Shown here: piece by piece, positions 44,766 to 57,720 of the stretch
Position numbering within the stretch: position 1 is the first letter of the stretch
Layout of the letters: each line of letters begins with the position of its first letter
DNA from: Glandiceps talaboti
Taxonomy: Eukaryota > Hemichordata > Enteropneusta > Spengelidae
Reading direction: 5' to 3'
Assembly: GCF_964340395.1 (NCBI RefSeq)
Contig: NC_135569.1
Coordinates: 16,448,519 to 16,512,518, forward strand
DNA: 64,000 nt
Translations under genes and position numbers: made by a program
Notes under the pieces: model-generated
What the model was told of the DNA's origin: nothing
The model's input: only the letters and a program-made list of their open reading frames with translations
Databases searched by the model: none

Positions 44766-46051
44766 TTCATTATCTGTACCAAAAGTGGCATCTTGACCTT
44801 ATTTGAACCATAAATCGTACAGATTCAAATTTGATGTGTAGTTAGGAAATTACTTAGACTTGGATGTAACACAGTGTGCATACACGTGTGGGTTCTATTG
44901 CTGTGAATATATTGGTACAGTACCTGATAGCATCCATAAGGGTTGTAAAATATAAAACTCTTCAGTTTAATTTTTATTGATTGTAATTTGTTTCATATGA
45001 CTACTGACAGGCAATGTAGACTCACTGATCTATTTTTTTGTTTTTGTGTGGAGAATGGGTTTATTATGGGTTTTTTTTTGTGTTCTGAGCAAGTCATAAC
45101 AATGGTATTACAGCCAAATTATCAAATCCTGAAAAAGAGAAAGAGCAAAAAATTATACCAAAACTGCCAAAAGAGTGGATAGTGACGATATTATATTTTT
45201 GCTCGAACTATAGATAAATATAGTAATTACATGAACTTTGATGTCATTTTTGCCCTGATTGGCATGTATGTAGTATAAACAATAGTCACATCATATTTTT
45301 CTGTCCAAATAGGAAACTTCACTAACTCATGCATTCAGGGCTTGTTGGGTGTTTTTAAATATAATTCTTGATATTGCTAGTAAATTTACAAAAAATAGAT
45401 ATTGATTACATGAGATTCTGTGCTAAAATCTAGCTCTATTTTCTCCGAAATTATGTCAATATTGGTACAGTGCACTAGCGAGGTTGGCAGCCATGTTGAT
45501 TATTGCAAGTGTGAACTATAGTGATTTCAATCTGCCATTTGTCATGGAATTATGCCTTCAAACAACAAAAATCTAACAAAAACAAGAAATATATGAAGTG
45601 AAAGTTCAAGAAATCCAAATATTTAAATATAGTGACCATGATTGTGTAAATAATACAGAGGTAAATTTACCAAAAATTGAGGTAGCACACATGGAACAGA
45701 TTATGTGAAAGTCACGAAAACAATATTCTATTCATGTTCAAATTTTACAAAACAATATACTTAACTTCATAAAAATGACAGTTGATAATCTAAAATGCTG
45801 TAACGACTGATAATATTTCTAAAGTGAAAACAAAACAAAACATATCAGGCTCTCCAATGGTCAGTGAGTGGAATGCAGGCATCTCAGACTTGAAGGGAAA
45901 TCTCATTAACATTAAAATTTGTACCCAAGTTAATTAACTGAATAACTTTGCCATAAACACACAAGTTGGGGACTTAATATCTTTGGGACTATGTCTTCAA
46001 TTGTTTGAAATGTTATTGCTATACAAGTCAGAAGAATAAACAGATTTTGAT
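44766..46051. other. AT-rich stretch, nothing recognised
   Basis: No gene or repeat family recognised. Confidence 0.5.
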
Positions 46052-48063
46052 ACTAAAATAAAGTTACTGTATGAATAGTATTTCATGTTGTCATAAACAG
46101 CTAAAATAAAGTTACTGTATAAATAGTATTTCATAATGTCATAAACAGCTAAAATAAAGTTACTGTATAAATAGTATTTCATGTTGTCATAAACAGCTAA
46201 AATAAAGTTACTGTATAAATAGTATTTCATATTGTCATAAACAGATAAAATAAAGTTACTGTATAAATAGTATTTCATAATGTCATAAACAGCTAAAATA
46301 AAGTTACTGTATAAATAGTATTTCATATTGTCATAAACAGCTAAAATAAAGTTACTGTATAAATAGTATTTCATATTGTCATAAACAGCTTAAATAAAGT
46401 TACTGTATAAATAGTATTTCATATTGTCATAAACAGCTAAAATAAAGTTACTGTATAAATAGTATTTCATATTGTCATAAACAGCTAAAATAAAGTTACT
46501 GTATAAATAGTATTTCATATTGTCATAAACAGCTAAAATAAAGTTACTGTACAAATAGTATTTCATAATGTCATAAACAGCTAAAATAAAGTTACTGTAT
46601 AAATAGTATTTCATATTGTCATAAACAGCTAAAATAAAGTTACTGTACAAATAGTATTTCATAATGTCATAAACAGCTAAAATAAAGTTACTGTATAAAT
46701 AGTATTTCATAATGTCATAAACAGCTAAAATAAAGTTACTGTATAAATAGTATTTCATATTGTCATGAACAGCTAAAATAAAGTTACTGTATAAATAGTA
46801 TTTCATATTGTCATAAACAGCTAAAATAAAGTTACTGTATAAATAGTATTTCATATTGTCATAAACAGCTAAAATAAAGTTACTGTATAAATAGTATTTC
46901 ATATTGTCATAAACAGCTAAAATAAAGTTACTGTACAAATAGTATTTCATATTGTCATAAACAGCTAAAATAAAGTTACTGTATAAATAGTATTTCATAA
47001 TGTCATAAACAGCTAAAATAAAGTTACTGTATAAATAGTATTTCATAATGTCATAAACAGCTAAAATAAAGTTACTGTATAAATAGTATTTCATATTGTC
47101 ATGAACAGCTAAAATAAAGTTACTGTATAAATAGTATTCCATGTCATAAACAGCTAAAATAAAGTTACTGTATAAATAGTATTTCATATTGTCATAAACA
47201 GCTAAAATAAAGTTACTGTATAAATAGTATTTCATAATGTCATAAACAGCTAAAATAAAGTTACTGTATAAATAGTATTTCATATTGTCATGAACAGCTA
47301 AAATAAAGTTACTGTATAAATAGTATTCCATGTCATAAACAGCTAAAATAAAGTTACTGTATAAATAGTATTTCATATCGTCATAAACAGCTAAAATAAA
47401 GTTACTGTATAAATAGTATTTCATAATGTCATAAACAGCTAAAATAAAGTTACTGTATAAATAGTATTTCATATTGTCATGAACAGCTAAAATAAAGTTA
47501 CTGTATAAATAGTATTTCATATTGTCATAAACAGCTAAAATAAAGTTACTGTATAAATAGTATTCCATGTCATAAACAGCTAAAATAAAGTTACTGTATA
47601 AATAGTATTTCATATTGTCATGAACAGCTAAAATAAAGTTACTGTATAAATAGTATTTCATATTGTCATAAACAGCTAAAATAAAGTTACTGTATAAATA
47701 GTATTTCATATTGTCATAAACAGCTAAAATAAAGTTACTGTACAAATAGTATTTCATATTGTCATAAACAGCTAAAATAAAGTTACTGTATAAATAGTAT
47801 TTCATAATGTCATAAACAGCTAAAATAAAGTTACTGTATAAATAGTATTTCATATTGTCATAAACAGCTAAAATAAAGTTACTGTATAAATAGTATTTCA
47901 TATTGTCATAAACAGCTAAAATAAAGTTACTGTACAAATAGTATTTCATATTGTCATAAACAGCTAAAATAAAGTTACTGTACAAATAGTATTTCATATT
48001 GTCATGAACAGCTAAAATAAAGTTACTGTACAAATAGTATTTCATATTGTCATGAACAGCTAG
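46052..48063. repeat. 48-bp minisatellite, about 42 units
   Basis: The unit starts CTAAAATAAAGTTACTGTAT and goes on AAATAGTATTTCAT(A)TTGTCATAAACAG. Variants are ATTGTC or ATGTC-type spacers, T/C at TATAAAT or TACAAAT, and 45-bp units with ATTCCATGTC. As 48 and 45 are multiples of three, the minus strand stays open for 551 codons (46390-48045) repeating MKYYLYSNFILAVYDN. One A-to-T change at about 46390 makes a stop. A lone remnant (ATGAACAGCTAAAA) lies at 48313. Confidence 0.97.
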
Positions 48064-48485
48064 ATATGTTTATCTGTCAAAGTAACCCTATTTGACTGTA
48101 TTCTTTGGAAATGCATGTGAACATGTACAAAATGAGTACCGTAGTCATTACATATATGATTATACCAGAGGTAATAGAGTTGGAACGTACCCATATTATA
48201 TATATATATATATAATCTGCAATGAAACTATTTAGATAAAAACTTTGACTTATTCTAAGCACAGATGACTCATGACTGTAAATTACTTGCATACCCAAGT
48301 ATACAGAGAATTATGAACAGCTAAAACTTTGATTCAAGTGGCCAGAATTGCTAATTCAGAACTAGACCAGAGAATAATCATTGCCTTTCAAATCTAGCAA
48401 TCATGCTGGTTTTAAAATCTGTTGTCTCGTCTCATCTGTTATAGAACAGAAACAACAATTAGCTTTTTAAACAATTATTCCTTTT

Positions 48486-48504
48486 TAGCACACCTGAACT
48501 GATA

Positions 48505-48586
<82 letters not shown>

Positions 48587-49640
48587 AACTCAAAGTAAAA
48601 CACCGCAGAAAAAATTGCCATGATGTTTGGTTGGTATATTACCTTGGGTGTCTAGTTGGGAAAATGTTGAAATCAAAATGATCTTACCACCGATGTGTGA
48701 TTTGTGTCAAAAAATGTGATTTTTGGTCAAAAAAAAACTTTAATTCCAAAACTACTTAGCAGATTGGGATGAAATTTGATTGGGATGCATGGGGGGGGGG
48801 GGGATAGATGATGAATTATTAAGTGTACAATGATCTCATCAGTGATATGCAAAGTAGGTGTGAAAATGGGAATTTTGGTCAAAAATGAGACAGAAATTTG
48901 GTACCATGTTTCCAGAAGTGTTATTCTGCAGATTTTGTTATAAAATTTTTGACGCAGTTGGCCCTAGCGAACATGACCACACCCTTACCAACAACCAATT
49001 CCAGAATATTTTGCTTAAATAACATCATCTGGTTGGTGAGTAAACATTCAAAAATGTATGCAAATATCCCTAGCAACCATGAGTATGCCCATAGCAGCAG
49101 GCAAAAGATTGTTTGTTTCACAAAGATTATGGATTCTTAAACAAGTAGACAAAGTTTGGAAAAAGTGTATGGAAATATGCCTAGCAACAAGACCACACCC
49201 TTAGAAACAGCCAAATTATTGCATATATTGCAAAGATAACAGGGATTAATGTTCAAGTGAATAAATATTCAAAAAAATGTATGTACATTTGCCAAGGAAC
49301 AAGATCACACCAATAGCAACAGCCAAATGATTATGCATAGTGCAAAGATAACAGGGATTAATAGACAAGTGAGTAAACATTCAAAAAATGTATGCAAATA
49401 TACCTAGCAACAAGACCATGCCAAGTGAATGAACATTTAAAAATGTGTGCAAATATGTCTAGCAACATGTCCACACCCATAGAAACAGCCAAATGATTGC
49501 ATATATTGCAAAGATAACAACAGGGCTGGATAGGCAACTGGATAATCATTCAGCAAGTGAACACCTATACCAAGCATTGATGATCATGTATTTTTTTTTT
49601 AATGTACAGTTGTGCTACAATACCATTGGCGCTATTTTGT
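48486..49640. mobile_element. TAGCACAACTG-family element, compact complete copy
   Basis: Left end TAGCACACCTGAACTGATAAG, then (GT)n at 48508-48582, GCCATGATGTTTGG, GTGTCTAGTTGGGAAAA, GTGATTTTTGGTCAAAA and about five 115-bp-type units (CCTAGCAACAAGACCA, AGCAACAGCCAAATGAT). The right end is ACAGTTGTGCTACAATACC and CATTGGCGCTATTTT. It is the best copy for defining both ends; a G14 run lies at 48790. No transposase frame. Confidence 0.8.
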
Positions 49641-50190
49641 GAGAACATACATGTAATAACTCCTTCAAAGTGTATGAAATGTGTTATAGCTTATAGACCC
49701 TTCAATCTAGCAATGACCTCCTGGTATAGTGTGTTAGCAAGTCTAATACATGTATGACAATTATCCATACACGGTTCATCATTAGTTTTGAGTAGATTCT
49801 TTGTGTAGCTATATGGTTTGTCAACATCAACATGTTCTTGGTCCTGTTATCCCATAATATTCTTTACCTTGAAATTCCAATTGTTGTTTGGTCTGTTGAC
49901 TCTGGCTGATGTAACAATTGCAATTTATCCAAAGCACTAAGATCTCAACACACTCAACACCTGAACTGATATAATTGAAATGAGAAAATGATTGCAAAAT
50001 GAAACACATAGGCATGCCTTCAATCATAGAATATTTCAGCAATCTCCTGGCAGAGATTAAAGATATACTTAACATAACAAGAAATGAACTACATGTACAA
50101 CAAATGTATCTTGCAATAATTTCAAAGAAAACTACACAGTTGTAAATAAATGTTCTCCTCAAATACACACACATTATTGATAGATAGATG

Positions 50191-50225
<35 letters not shown>

Positions 50226-50717
50226 GAATGTAACCTGACTTTGAACATACAAACACATTCAAGTATCAGAAATGCATACTTGACAATCACATACATTTGT
50301 GATAACAACTTTTACAATAAATACAATAACAATTTGACAGACTAAATTATATATAAGAAAATCAAGAATACATGGTAGTCTAATAGCTTCAAAAATCATT
50401 TCTGGCTCTTTAGTATTGTACACATTGACAATAACATATGGAAATAAGTAGTGACATATTCATTGATATTTATCTTGATAATGTCAAGACAAACCTATAA
50501 ACTTGATTACACAATGATTATGGTGATTTGTCTCTCCAATTGACAGCATGAAATTTTATAGCTGAAGGGCATATACACTAGTACTCCTCAAACAATGAAA
50601 CAGCAAGATATTGAAGGGAAGACCATTAATTAGGATTTGTGTAATATGATCATGTTTTCCATCACTGTTATAAGTTGGGTGACTGAGTTCTGTGCTTTTC
50701 TGAAGAGATTTGTACAG
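49641..50717. repeat. Non-genic stretch with a (GATA)n microsatellite
   Basis: About eleven GATA units at 50178-50225. No gene is recognised in the rest; the minus-strand frame at 49827-50258 runs over the repeat. Confidence 0.6.
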
Positions 50718-50858
50718 GTTTTAGCTCAACTAAACACTCAGGATCAGTCGTACTTATGGCATGATGCAGTGTCTGACCGTGCGTGTGTCTGTGTCTGTGT
50801 CTGTGTGTGTGTGTGTGTCTGTGTGTCTGTGTGTGTATTGTGTATATGTGTCTGTGTC

Positions 50859-50897
<39 letters not shown>

Positions 50898-51296
50898 ACA
50901 ACTTAAAAAATCAAAATGATCTTACGAGTGATGTGTGATTTGGGTTAAAAAACTTAAACTCATAAACTGCTAGACAGGTATAGGTCTGAAATTTGCTGGG
51001 AACTTTCTTAAAGGTGTTTAGGTGTTCACAATAATTTGTCCATGACAAGATGATCCCATCAGTGATAGTTCCAAAGCTACTGCGCAGTTTGGGCTGAAAG
51101 TTAATGGGATGCATCTGGGGATGTGTAGATGAAGCTGTATTCATAATGTGATGATCTTAACAGCGATATGCAAATAAGTCTAACTTGGTGGGAATGTTGC
51201 TAGAGGTGATATTCTGCAGTTATTGTTGACCACACCCTTAGCAACAGTGAAATGACGATGCACATTACAAAGATAACAACAGGGATGGGTAGGTAA

Positions 51297-54200
51297 GGGA
51301 TGACATCGAAATCAAACACATCGTAATTACGCGTCATAACGAGCATAGATACGCATAATTTTTTATCGCCAACACACAATAGTGATTCTCACCTTCCGTG
51401 TTTCCAATGATGACATCGTCTTCTATCGTAGTTGATCGTAGTTTGTCATAATTTTTGATCATCAAAGAAAACCACGTACTCCAGTCAGTAATGTGCTGAT
51501 GAAACTAGTACTGTACATGTTTTTATGAGTGCAAGTTCATGGGCGATATTCATTAAAAAAAAACTATAAGATACGCACGAAATCAAAGTTTCAATATTCA
51601 GTAAATCTTTTCACGAACATGACGGTATGTATTCGAAATTTATTGTGATGGACGCATGGACGTAATATTGTAACAGTCCTGGGTTAACAGTAAATCTTTG
51701 AGGAAGATTATTGTACAATTGTGTGACTTTTAAAGCATCAATTGCAGTTAGACTTTCCTTTTGGTTTTTGCACGTCGACAAACTAACAATACAACTTACA
51801 AGCTCACGCTTGACGGCCATGGTAGGGCCAAGAAATACTGTTGAATTTCCGGGTTGCGGAAGTGCAGTTTTGACTTTTATATCATCAAATAACGGGATTT
51901 GTTTTATATATTCTAAAACAACAACTAATTTTTTGTGTTTCTCAGTACAGTAACATTCCTAAATGATGGGGTTGAGTTGAGAAATCGCAATGTTCAGCAA
52001 CACGTGGCGTGATGCATGATGTCGGTAGATACATAGTGATGAACGTATTCAGTTATTCCTAGCCCGAAATTTCGTTATATAAATGACGTTTTTCCTCAAA
52101 ATTTTGAAGAAACAAAATGTTTTTAGGTGAATTCTAAATCAATCAAATCAAACGACATATTAATGCGAGACAAGCTTTAGTTTTTAATTTTTTTTTGTGG
52201 ACAATGTTCGAATTCAACTGACAAATCCTGCGACTCGAATCTAACACGATCAATGCACCGTTCACCAGCCAGACGAAAATGGTCGACATGTTTGTTGACT
52301 AGCCGAGAAGTGCATAAGGAAGTTGTGAGGCAGTCCGAATAAATAGATGTAAAATCCGACGTTTCGAATAAAAATTCTTCTTCAAGGTATTTTTAGGCAA
52401 GACATATTAGGTAAACATCTGAATATATTTGAAACACTTAGTTGACTAGCCGACTGTATGAATGCCATAGAAGGCATCTAATGAATAACATTGAAAAAAG
52501 TAAGCGTGAAACTGATTTGCACAGGAAAGAAAATCTTTTTGTTTCCTTATTTTTTTCACGATGAAGACTACGCGTAAATGGTCGTAGTTTGGGCTTATGA
52601 ATAACGGACAATAGGTGTTTACTTTTTATTGTCTACAACCTAAAGTACATGAATATGCGTTGAGACTTATGAATATTCACCGTAGTACATCGTAACTACT
52701 AGTAGCTACTCGTCTTTACTCGTTACGACGCGTAATTCAGGGCATGCCTTTTGAGGCGAGCGATCGCTCCGCTCGCCTACCGCTCGCGCAAATTAAAATC
52801 CACGAGAGCGATTTTCCACTCGCGTGGGCCCCAACCACCCTGTACAACAGCCTGATGTTATTTTATATCATTTTTCAATATGTGGTTACCATAAAAATCA
52901 ACGTTTATTCGGTAAAATTACGTGGTTGGAGCGTGGAAAACTTCCGTGTTCATAATCGTCGATCTCCAGCTGAAGTCAGCGCTGTCATTCATGACCTATT
53001 TATGTATCTGAAATTTGCATTGTACTACCCTTATATGGGAAAAATAGTGACGTATTCGAAGCGGGACATGCGCATGATGTCATGGCATATCATGAATATT
53101 GATCAGCTCAGTATGCAGGGAGATTTGAACTTTCGCACCACTGCAAATTGCGCAATTACGATTGATACGATGACTGTTTGGAGTTCTCGTTTTCAGCAAT
53201 CCATGGATCGATGAGTTGAGTTTTAAATTCCGATCGGCCTAGTTTTGTTAGAACGTGGTTTTGGAGACCATCCTACGTGAATGTCTCCTCCGGAACATGA
53301 ACAACAACTGCGATTTATAGTCGCTACACAAAGTACATGCCCAGAGTTCCGACAATAGCTTGGCGATGTTTTGGAGGGCATTGAAAGAATGACAATAACA
53401 TATTACAAGATCGACTATTTTACAAAATAAAAATAAAAATAATTTGTCGATATTTTTCCCATCTTATCTTATTATTCTCGTGCAGTTTTCAGAGAAATTC
53501 CCGGGTCATAATCTCCAACACGCAGTTTCATTGTTTTTGTCGGATGATCTATTCAACTGCCGACCACGTCTGTTTTACCTCCATGACTTTATCGACTGCT
53601 GTAACATATAAAATATTTGCTCGAATTTTCGCCTTGTTGTGATTTCTAAAACAAAGTAGGTCTGCTGCTCAGACGTGAACGGATCTCGCTACTTTAGTCG
53701 GCGACACCGGTCGTCCGTGTGCAGGTACTAGGTGGGGTTACGTGTTTTATTGTCTCGGATCAAGTGAACGGTTACAAATTAGTCAAATTACTGAGCAAGC
53801 AATTTAACGTCAACGTCAAAGCTCAACATCAGGAGGCATTTGTCATCTGGGGCACGTTAGTTTTTGTCAATTCATTATAGTTTTGAACAATCTCAAGTTT
53901 GAATTAGCTGCATTTTAAGCGAAATAGAAGTGGTGGTTTCTTCAATGCCCTCCAAAACATGTACTTTGTAGCGACTATAAATTGTTCCGGAGGAGATATT
54001 CAGGTAGGATGTTTTTATAAAAACATTCTAAGAAAACAAGACCAGTTAGAATTTGAAATTAAAAACCTAGTTTTCTATTGTACTACTTATCACAACAAAA
54101 AACTGAATATTTTATCAAGATTTTGATGTGCACAGACTTAACAAAATTGTTGCAATAATAATTGTACAAATAACCAAACGAACTGTTACTTACAAATATA

Positions 54201-54449
54201 TTTTTGCATACATTTTTTTAATGTTTTTTTTTTATTATTTTATTTATTCGGAGCCAACTGGCCAAAAATACAAATAGAAATGAAAATGAAATTTTTTTTC
54301 TTCACTCGCCTGACTATTTTCAGGAGATGTATTAAATCACTCGCCTACCACTCGCCTGGATGGTTTCAGGAGAGTGATTTTTAGCTCTCCTGCTATTTTC
54401 AAAAGACATGCCCTGGTAATTACGATGCTTTTGATTTCGATGTCGCCCC
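51297..54449. mobile_element. Harbinger-like MITE with TAA target duplication
   Basis: Left end GGGATGACATCGAAATCAAA then CATCGTAATTACGCGTCA. The right end, read in complement, is GGGGCGACATCGAAATCAAA then GCATCGTAATTAC. TAA occurs just outside both ends (51294-51296, 54450-54452), and the disrupted host repeat confirms the borders. A 3-bp TAA duplication and GGG-type ends are features of PIF/Harbinger elements. Without the nested insertion the element is about 1.47 kb, and no transposase is seen. Confidence 0.75.
52738..54415. mobile_element. CAGGGCATG inverted-repeat element nested in the Harbinger-like MITE
   Basis: Left end CAGGGCATGCCTTTTGA and right end TCAAAAGACATGCCCTG are reverse complements apart from one base. 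GTAATT lies on both sides (52732-52737, 54416-54421), a 6-bp target duplication inside the host's right inverted repeat. Further inverted blocks occur inside (TCTCCTCCGGAACA, TTTATAGTCGCTAC, TTTTGGAGGGCATTGA at 53283-53390 versus 53940-54000). A 156-codon frame (52744-53214) starts within the terminal repeat and shows no recognised domain. CAGGG ends suggest a hAT relative, but the 6-bp duplication is unusual for that. Confidence 0.8.
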
Positions 54450-54673
54450 TAAGTGACTAAAGGTTCATAAAATGTATGCAAATATGCCTAGCAACAGGAC
54501 CGCACCCATAGCAACAGCTAAGTGATGGTTTATATTGCAATGATGAAAAGTGGGAAGGGTGGGCAAGTTAATGAAAATTCCAAAAATGAATGCAAATATC
54601 CCTAGCACCAAGGCCATGTCCATAGCAACAGCCGAATACATTTGTGCTGCAATGCCATTAGCCCTATTTTTGA

Positions 54674-54975
54674 AATCTACCTGCGTCGGCAGAATTAATT
54701 AACTTTTCACCACTCGCAAGTGGTGTATTTTGCCACTTGCTACTCGCAACTTTCACTCGCATCATGCATATTTTGTACTTTGTACCTGGATAATTTGAGC
54801 CCTGGAAGTACCCAAGCTTGTATTTATGGGAGTCGACAGGTTGGCCAGACGAGTGTAAGCCTAGCAACACCATGAGGGGGGCGATACAGCACATGGCTGG
54901 TAATGATTCTCTCTGTGCAACCCTCGGAACCGCGACATTTTTTTAAGAGTCAGAAGCCCAGCACACATTCTCATT
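54674..54975 (-). mobile_element. CACTCGCAAG-family element, short inverted copy
   Basis: CACCACTCGCAAGTGGTGTA, GCCACTTGCTACTCGCAAC, ATAATTTGAGCCCTGGAAGT, AAGCTTGTATTTATGGGAGT and GCAACACCATGAGGG are the complement of text at 61300-61565 plus the far end near 63330 (TAGATTTCAAAATTG). It is an internally deleted copy, directly beside the TAGCACAACTG right end. Confidence 0.75.
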
Positions 54976-55560
54976 GAGACCTCAGAGGTATCAAGGTTTA
55001 ACATTGTTGGGAGGGAAGTGGGTAATAAAGATTTTGAAGTAATCTGTAATCAGTAAAGTAAAGGCAGCAATTAATGGTAGGTGATTAGTGAGGTTATTAC
55101 AATAGGCTTCTGTTAGTCTGTTATTCTGCAGTAAATATGTAAATGAGTTATGCTGTGTGCTGCAGTCAACGCCACATCATCTGCGACGGTCTCTGCTTCC
55201 ACCATATGTGTATTAACGCCACATCATCTGCGACGGTCTCTGCTTCCACCATATGTATATTATCTTGGATTTGGTTCGTATTGCCACTGCCTCTTCATTA
55301 TAACGGCCACCATTTTATCAAGTCATGCCTTCAGTACTGTATAGCGCTGCCACCTTTAGCACTGCCACATTGATGAATATTGGAAAGAATGTCATCAGCA
55401 TCTCTATTGTCTAAAGTGAATACCAACATATGGAACAAACTCAAGAATCTGAATATATGCAAGACCCCAGATACCAAGAGATGCTGTACTGCCAGCAGAC
55501 TGAAGCAACATATTCTATTGAAACGATCATCTGTTAAAGAACTATCAACCGACTGATTCT
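54976..55560. repeat. Non-genic stretch with a two-copy 47-bp tandem repeat
   Basis: AACGCCACATCATCTGCGAC, GGTCTCTGCTTCCACC and ATATGTRTATT occur twice at 55168-55261. The rest is unassigned. Confidence 0.7.
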
Positions 55561-56720
55561 GTATCAGTTATGACTGTCTTGTCAAGATTCCTGTCACTCA
55601 AAGCCTTAAACGTAAAACAACTGTTACAGAAACATTATTCACGAGTACTTAATTCAGTTGACTTAATTGTTCTCCATGTCTGTAGAACTTATGGAGGTTC
55701 GTATAAAAACTCTATCAAAAACCAGTTACTGACTCAGTTAAATATGTGGAACTTATGGAGGTTCGTATAAAAACTCAATTGTCGTATGTCATATTTGTTG
55801 TCTACCATCCTCCGCCAAACAAATCTAATGGTTATACCATTGATCATATTATCACCCATGTAGATGATACTACCGTTGCTGACGCTCAAGTGGAACCAGT
55901 CTACACCATGTCAAATCACTTTCTATCAATCACCCCTACCTCTACAGAGACACTCGAAAATGTATTAAGCATGAGATGTTTCAAAGGTTTCTCTGCTAAT
56001 TATTTGCATCTGACTTCATATCCCGTTGTACTCAAACACTGGAAAATGTTGATTATCACCCAAACTTGACTCAGTCTATCATATTCTTCATGATACACAT
56101 GATTATCATGCTCCTCTGCGGAAACGATTGGTTCCTAACATTACTGATTACTGATTCCATCATCGAGGAAAGCAAGGATGGAAGCTGAGAGAGCCTGGAG
56201 AAAATCTGAACTGGAAATGCATGCCAAATATACAGAGAACTTCAAACAAATGTGCAAAAAGTTAAAGCTGCCAAGAAAAGTTACTATGCCAGCCTGGTTG
56301 AAAACTGCTGGAGTTCAGAAAAAGCTCTTCACTGGACTTCATGGACATACAAAAACTCATACATTACCCGATCATAATGACTCTGTTGAACTTGGAGATT
56401 GGTTTGCCCAGTTTTTCTATGCCGATGACTCTAATTTGTAGATGTCTTTCCCCCTTACAAATTACGATGATACACTTAGAAATCTTGAATCATGTATTTC
56501 CAATGTCAGAGCTTGGATGTCTTCAAATTTTCTTTGCCTTAATGACAGATAAAACTGAATTTGTTATTTTTTTCTGGAAATTATGACCCTGCTTACAATG
56601 GCACACAAAATATTCGTTTTGGTGATGCGTTGATTTCTGCCCAGTGTCAGGCAAAGAGCCTTGTAGCCAGCCTTGATTCTTGTCTCTCTATGAATTAAGC
56701 CTCATGTTAGCCAGATTTAT
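55561..56720 (+). mobile_element. Degenerate CR1/L2-like LINE fragment
   Basis: In successive plus-strand frames: YVIFVVYHPPPNKSN (endonuclease-domain phrase V-Y-x-P-P), DHIITHVDDTTVADAQ, ERAWRKSELEMHAKYTENFK (linker), YADDSNL (RT catalytic Y-A-D-D) and ESCISNVRAWMSSNFLCLN (the text following Y-A-D-D in CR1-like RTs). Stops, frameshifts and a large deletion between linker and Y-A-D-D show that it is dead. Confidence 0.75.
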
Positions 56721-56867
56721 TGTTCTTCTATGTTTCATATTCGCCATGTTACTCCTGTACGTATGGGGAGTAAACAAATCAATATATTACTGCCTAACTC
56801 AAACTTCTGTACATAGAGAGTGTACTCAAATGTCTAACCAAATATAATCATTTGCAAGCATTCTTGT

Positions 56868-57720
56868 AAGGAAGGTGACCTTTTGACCTTGACCTTGAAC
56901 TTCTGGGTCAGTTGCCAGTATCGATCTATTCTTGTATATTGCATGCAGTCTGTCACATTTATGTATGGCCAATTTCTTTCAAAGTGATGTTTAGTGGTAA
57001 TGCAGAACAAGAAAATAAATAAACAACTAAATAATGAACAAAATAAGAGAAACATAATTCATAGATTACTTTTGGTGTTGAAATAACTTTTATGTGAATG
57101 GTGGCCATGCTTGTAATGAACAATGAATCTTATTTAGATACTTAGATAGTCAAGTGTGTACTCCTATACAGTGATGTGTATCCCTACCTTTTAGGTATTG
57201 GCCTTTGACTTTGACATTGACCTTCAGGATCGTTGTCAAAATCAAGCTATCTTTTGCATATTGCAGTGACACTTAGTGGTATTTAAGTGTGCTCTTAAAA
57301 GCCTTTGTATCAGAATTTTCACCTTGACCTGTGTGCTCAAAGTCAAATATCAAAACAAAGTTCAGAACAGGTTTGTACACAAATAACATGCATGGGCCAC
57401 TTTCATGCAAACCTGGAACAAATGTCAGGTATAGAAGTCAACATATGCACATTACTTTGCTTTGCTTTGTTACCTTCACAATAATGACCAATTGAGTGGC
57501 CAACAGTCAGAGGAATACATGTTTCACCCACTTACACTGGAAGCTTAGATAATAGAAACCTCATTTGGATGTCTATCCTCATATTATTCATGATGAGCTC
57601 TCTTGAAGTATGCATGTGTATGTCTGAATGCATGGACCAGTTTTGACCAAACCTGCCACAACTGTCAGATACTGTAGTACAAATATGTATACCACTCTAT
57701 AAGTGGTTCATCTAAATATA
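56868..57720. repeat. Dispersed TGACCTTGACCTT-type repeat, several blocks
   Basis: GACCTTGACCTTGAACTTCTGG at 56884, TTGACATTGACCTTCAGGAT at about 57210 and CACCTTGACCTGTGTGC at about 57320, with AGTGATGTTTAGTGGTA and GTGACACTTAGTGGTA echoes. Related to 3726-4080 and 58640-58770. No gene. Confidence 0.55.

Larger units (their letters stand above)
50718..54672. mobile_element. TAGCACAACTG-family element split by a nested transposon pair
   Basis: Left end TAGCTCAACTAAACACTCAG, then GT-rich runs (50785-50896), ATCTTACGAGTGATGTGTGA and one to two 115-bp-type units. It is cut at GGGTAGGTAA (51296) and resumes at 54450 with TAAGTGACTAAAGG, ATGTATGCAAATATGCC and the right end TTGTGCTGCAATGCCATTAG. 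Confidence 0.75.

Noticed and set aside
46390-48045. 551-codon minus-strand frame as a real repeat protein
   Set aside because: Follows from a 48-bp unit length; no promoter, splice site or unique flanking coding sequence is seen.
46052-48063. CRISPR-like array
   Set aside because: Units are head-to-tail with no unique spacers, and the context is eukaryotic.
52744-53214. 156-codon frame as a host gene
   Set aside because: It starts inside a transposon's terminal inverted repeat and lies wholly within that element.
55143-55373. Frames over the 47-bp tandem repeat
   Set aside because: Peptide repeats come from the DNA duplication; no family match.
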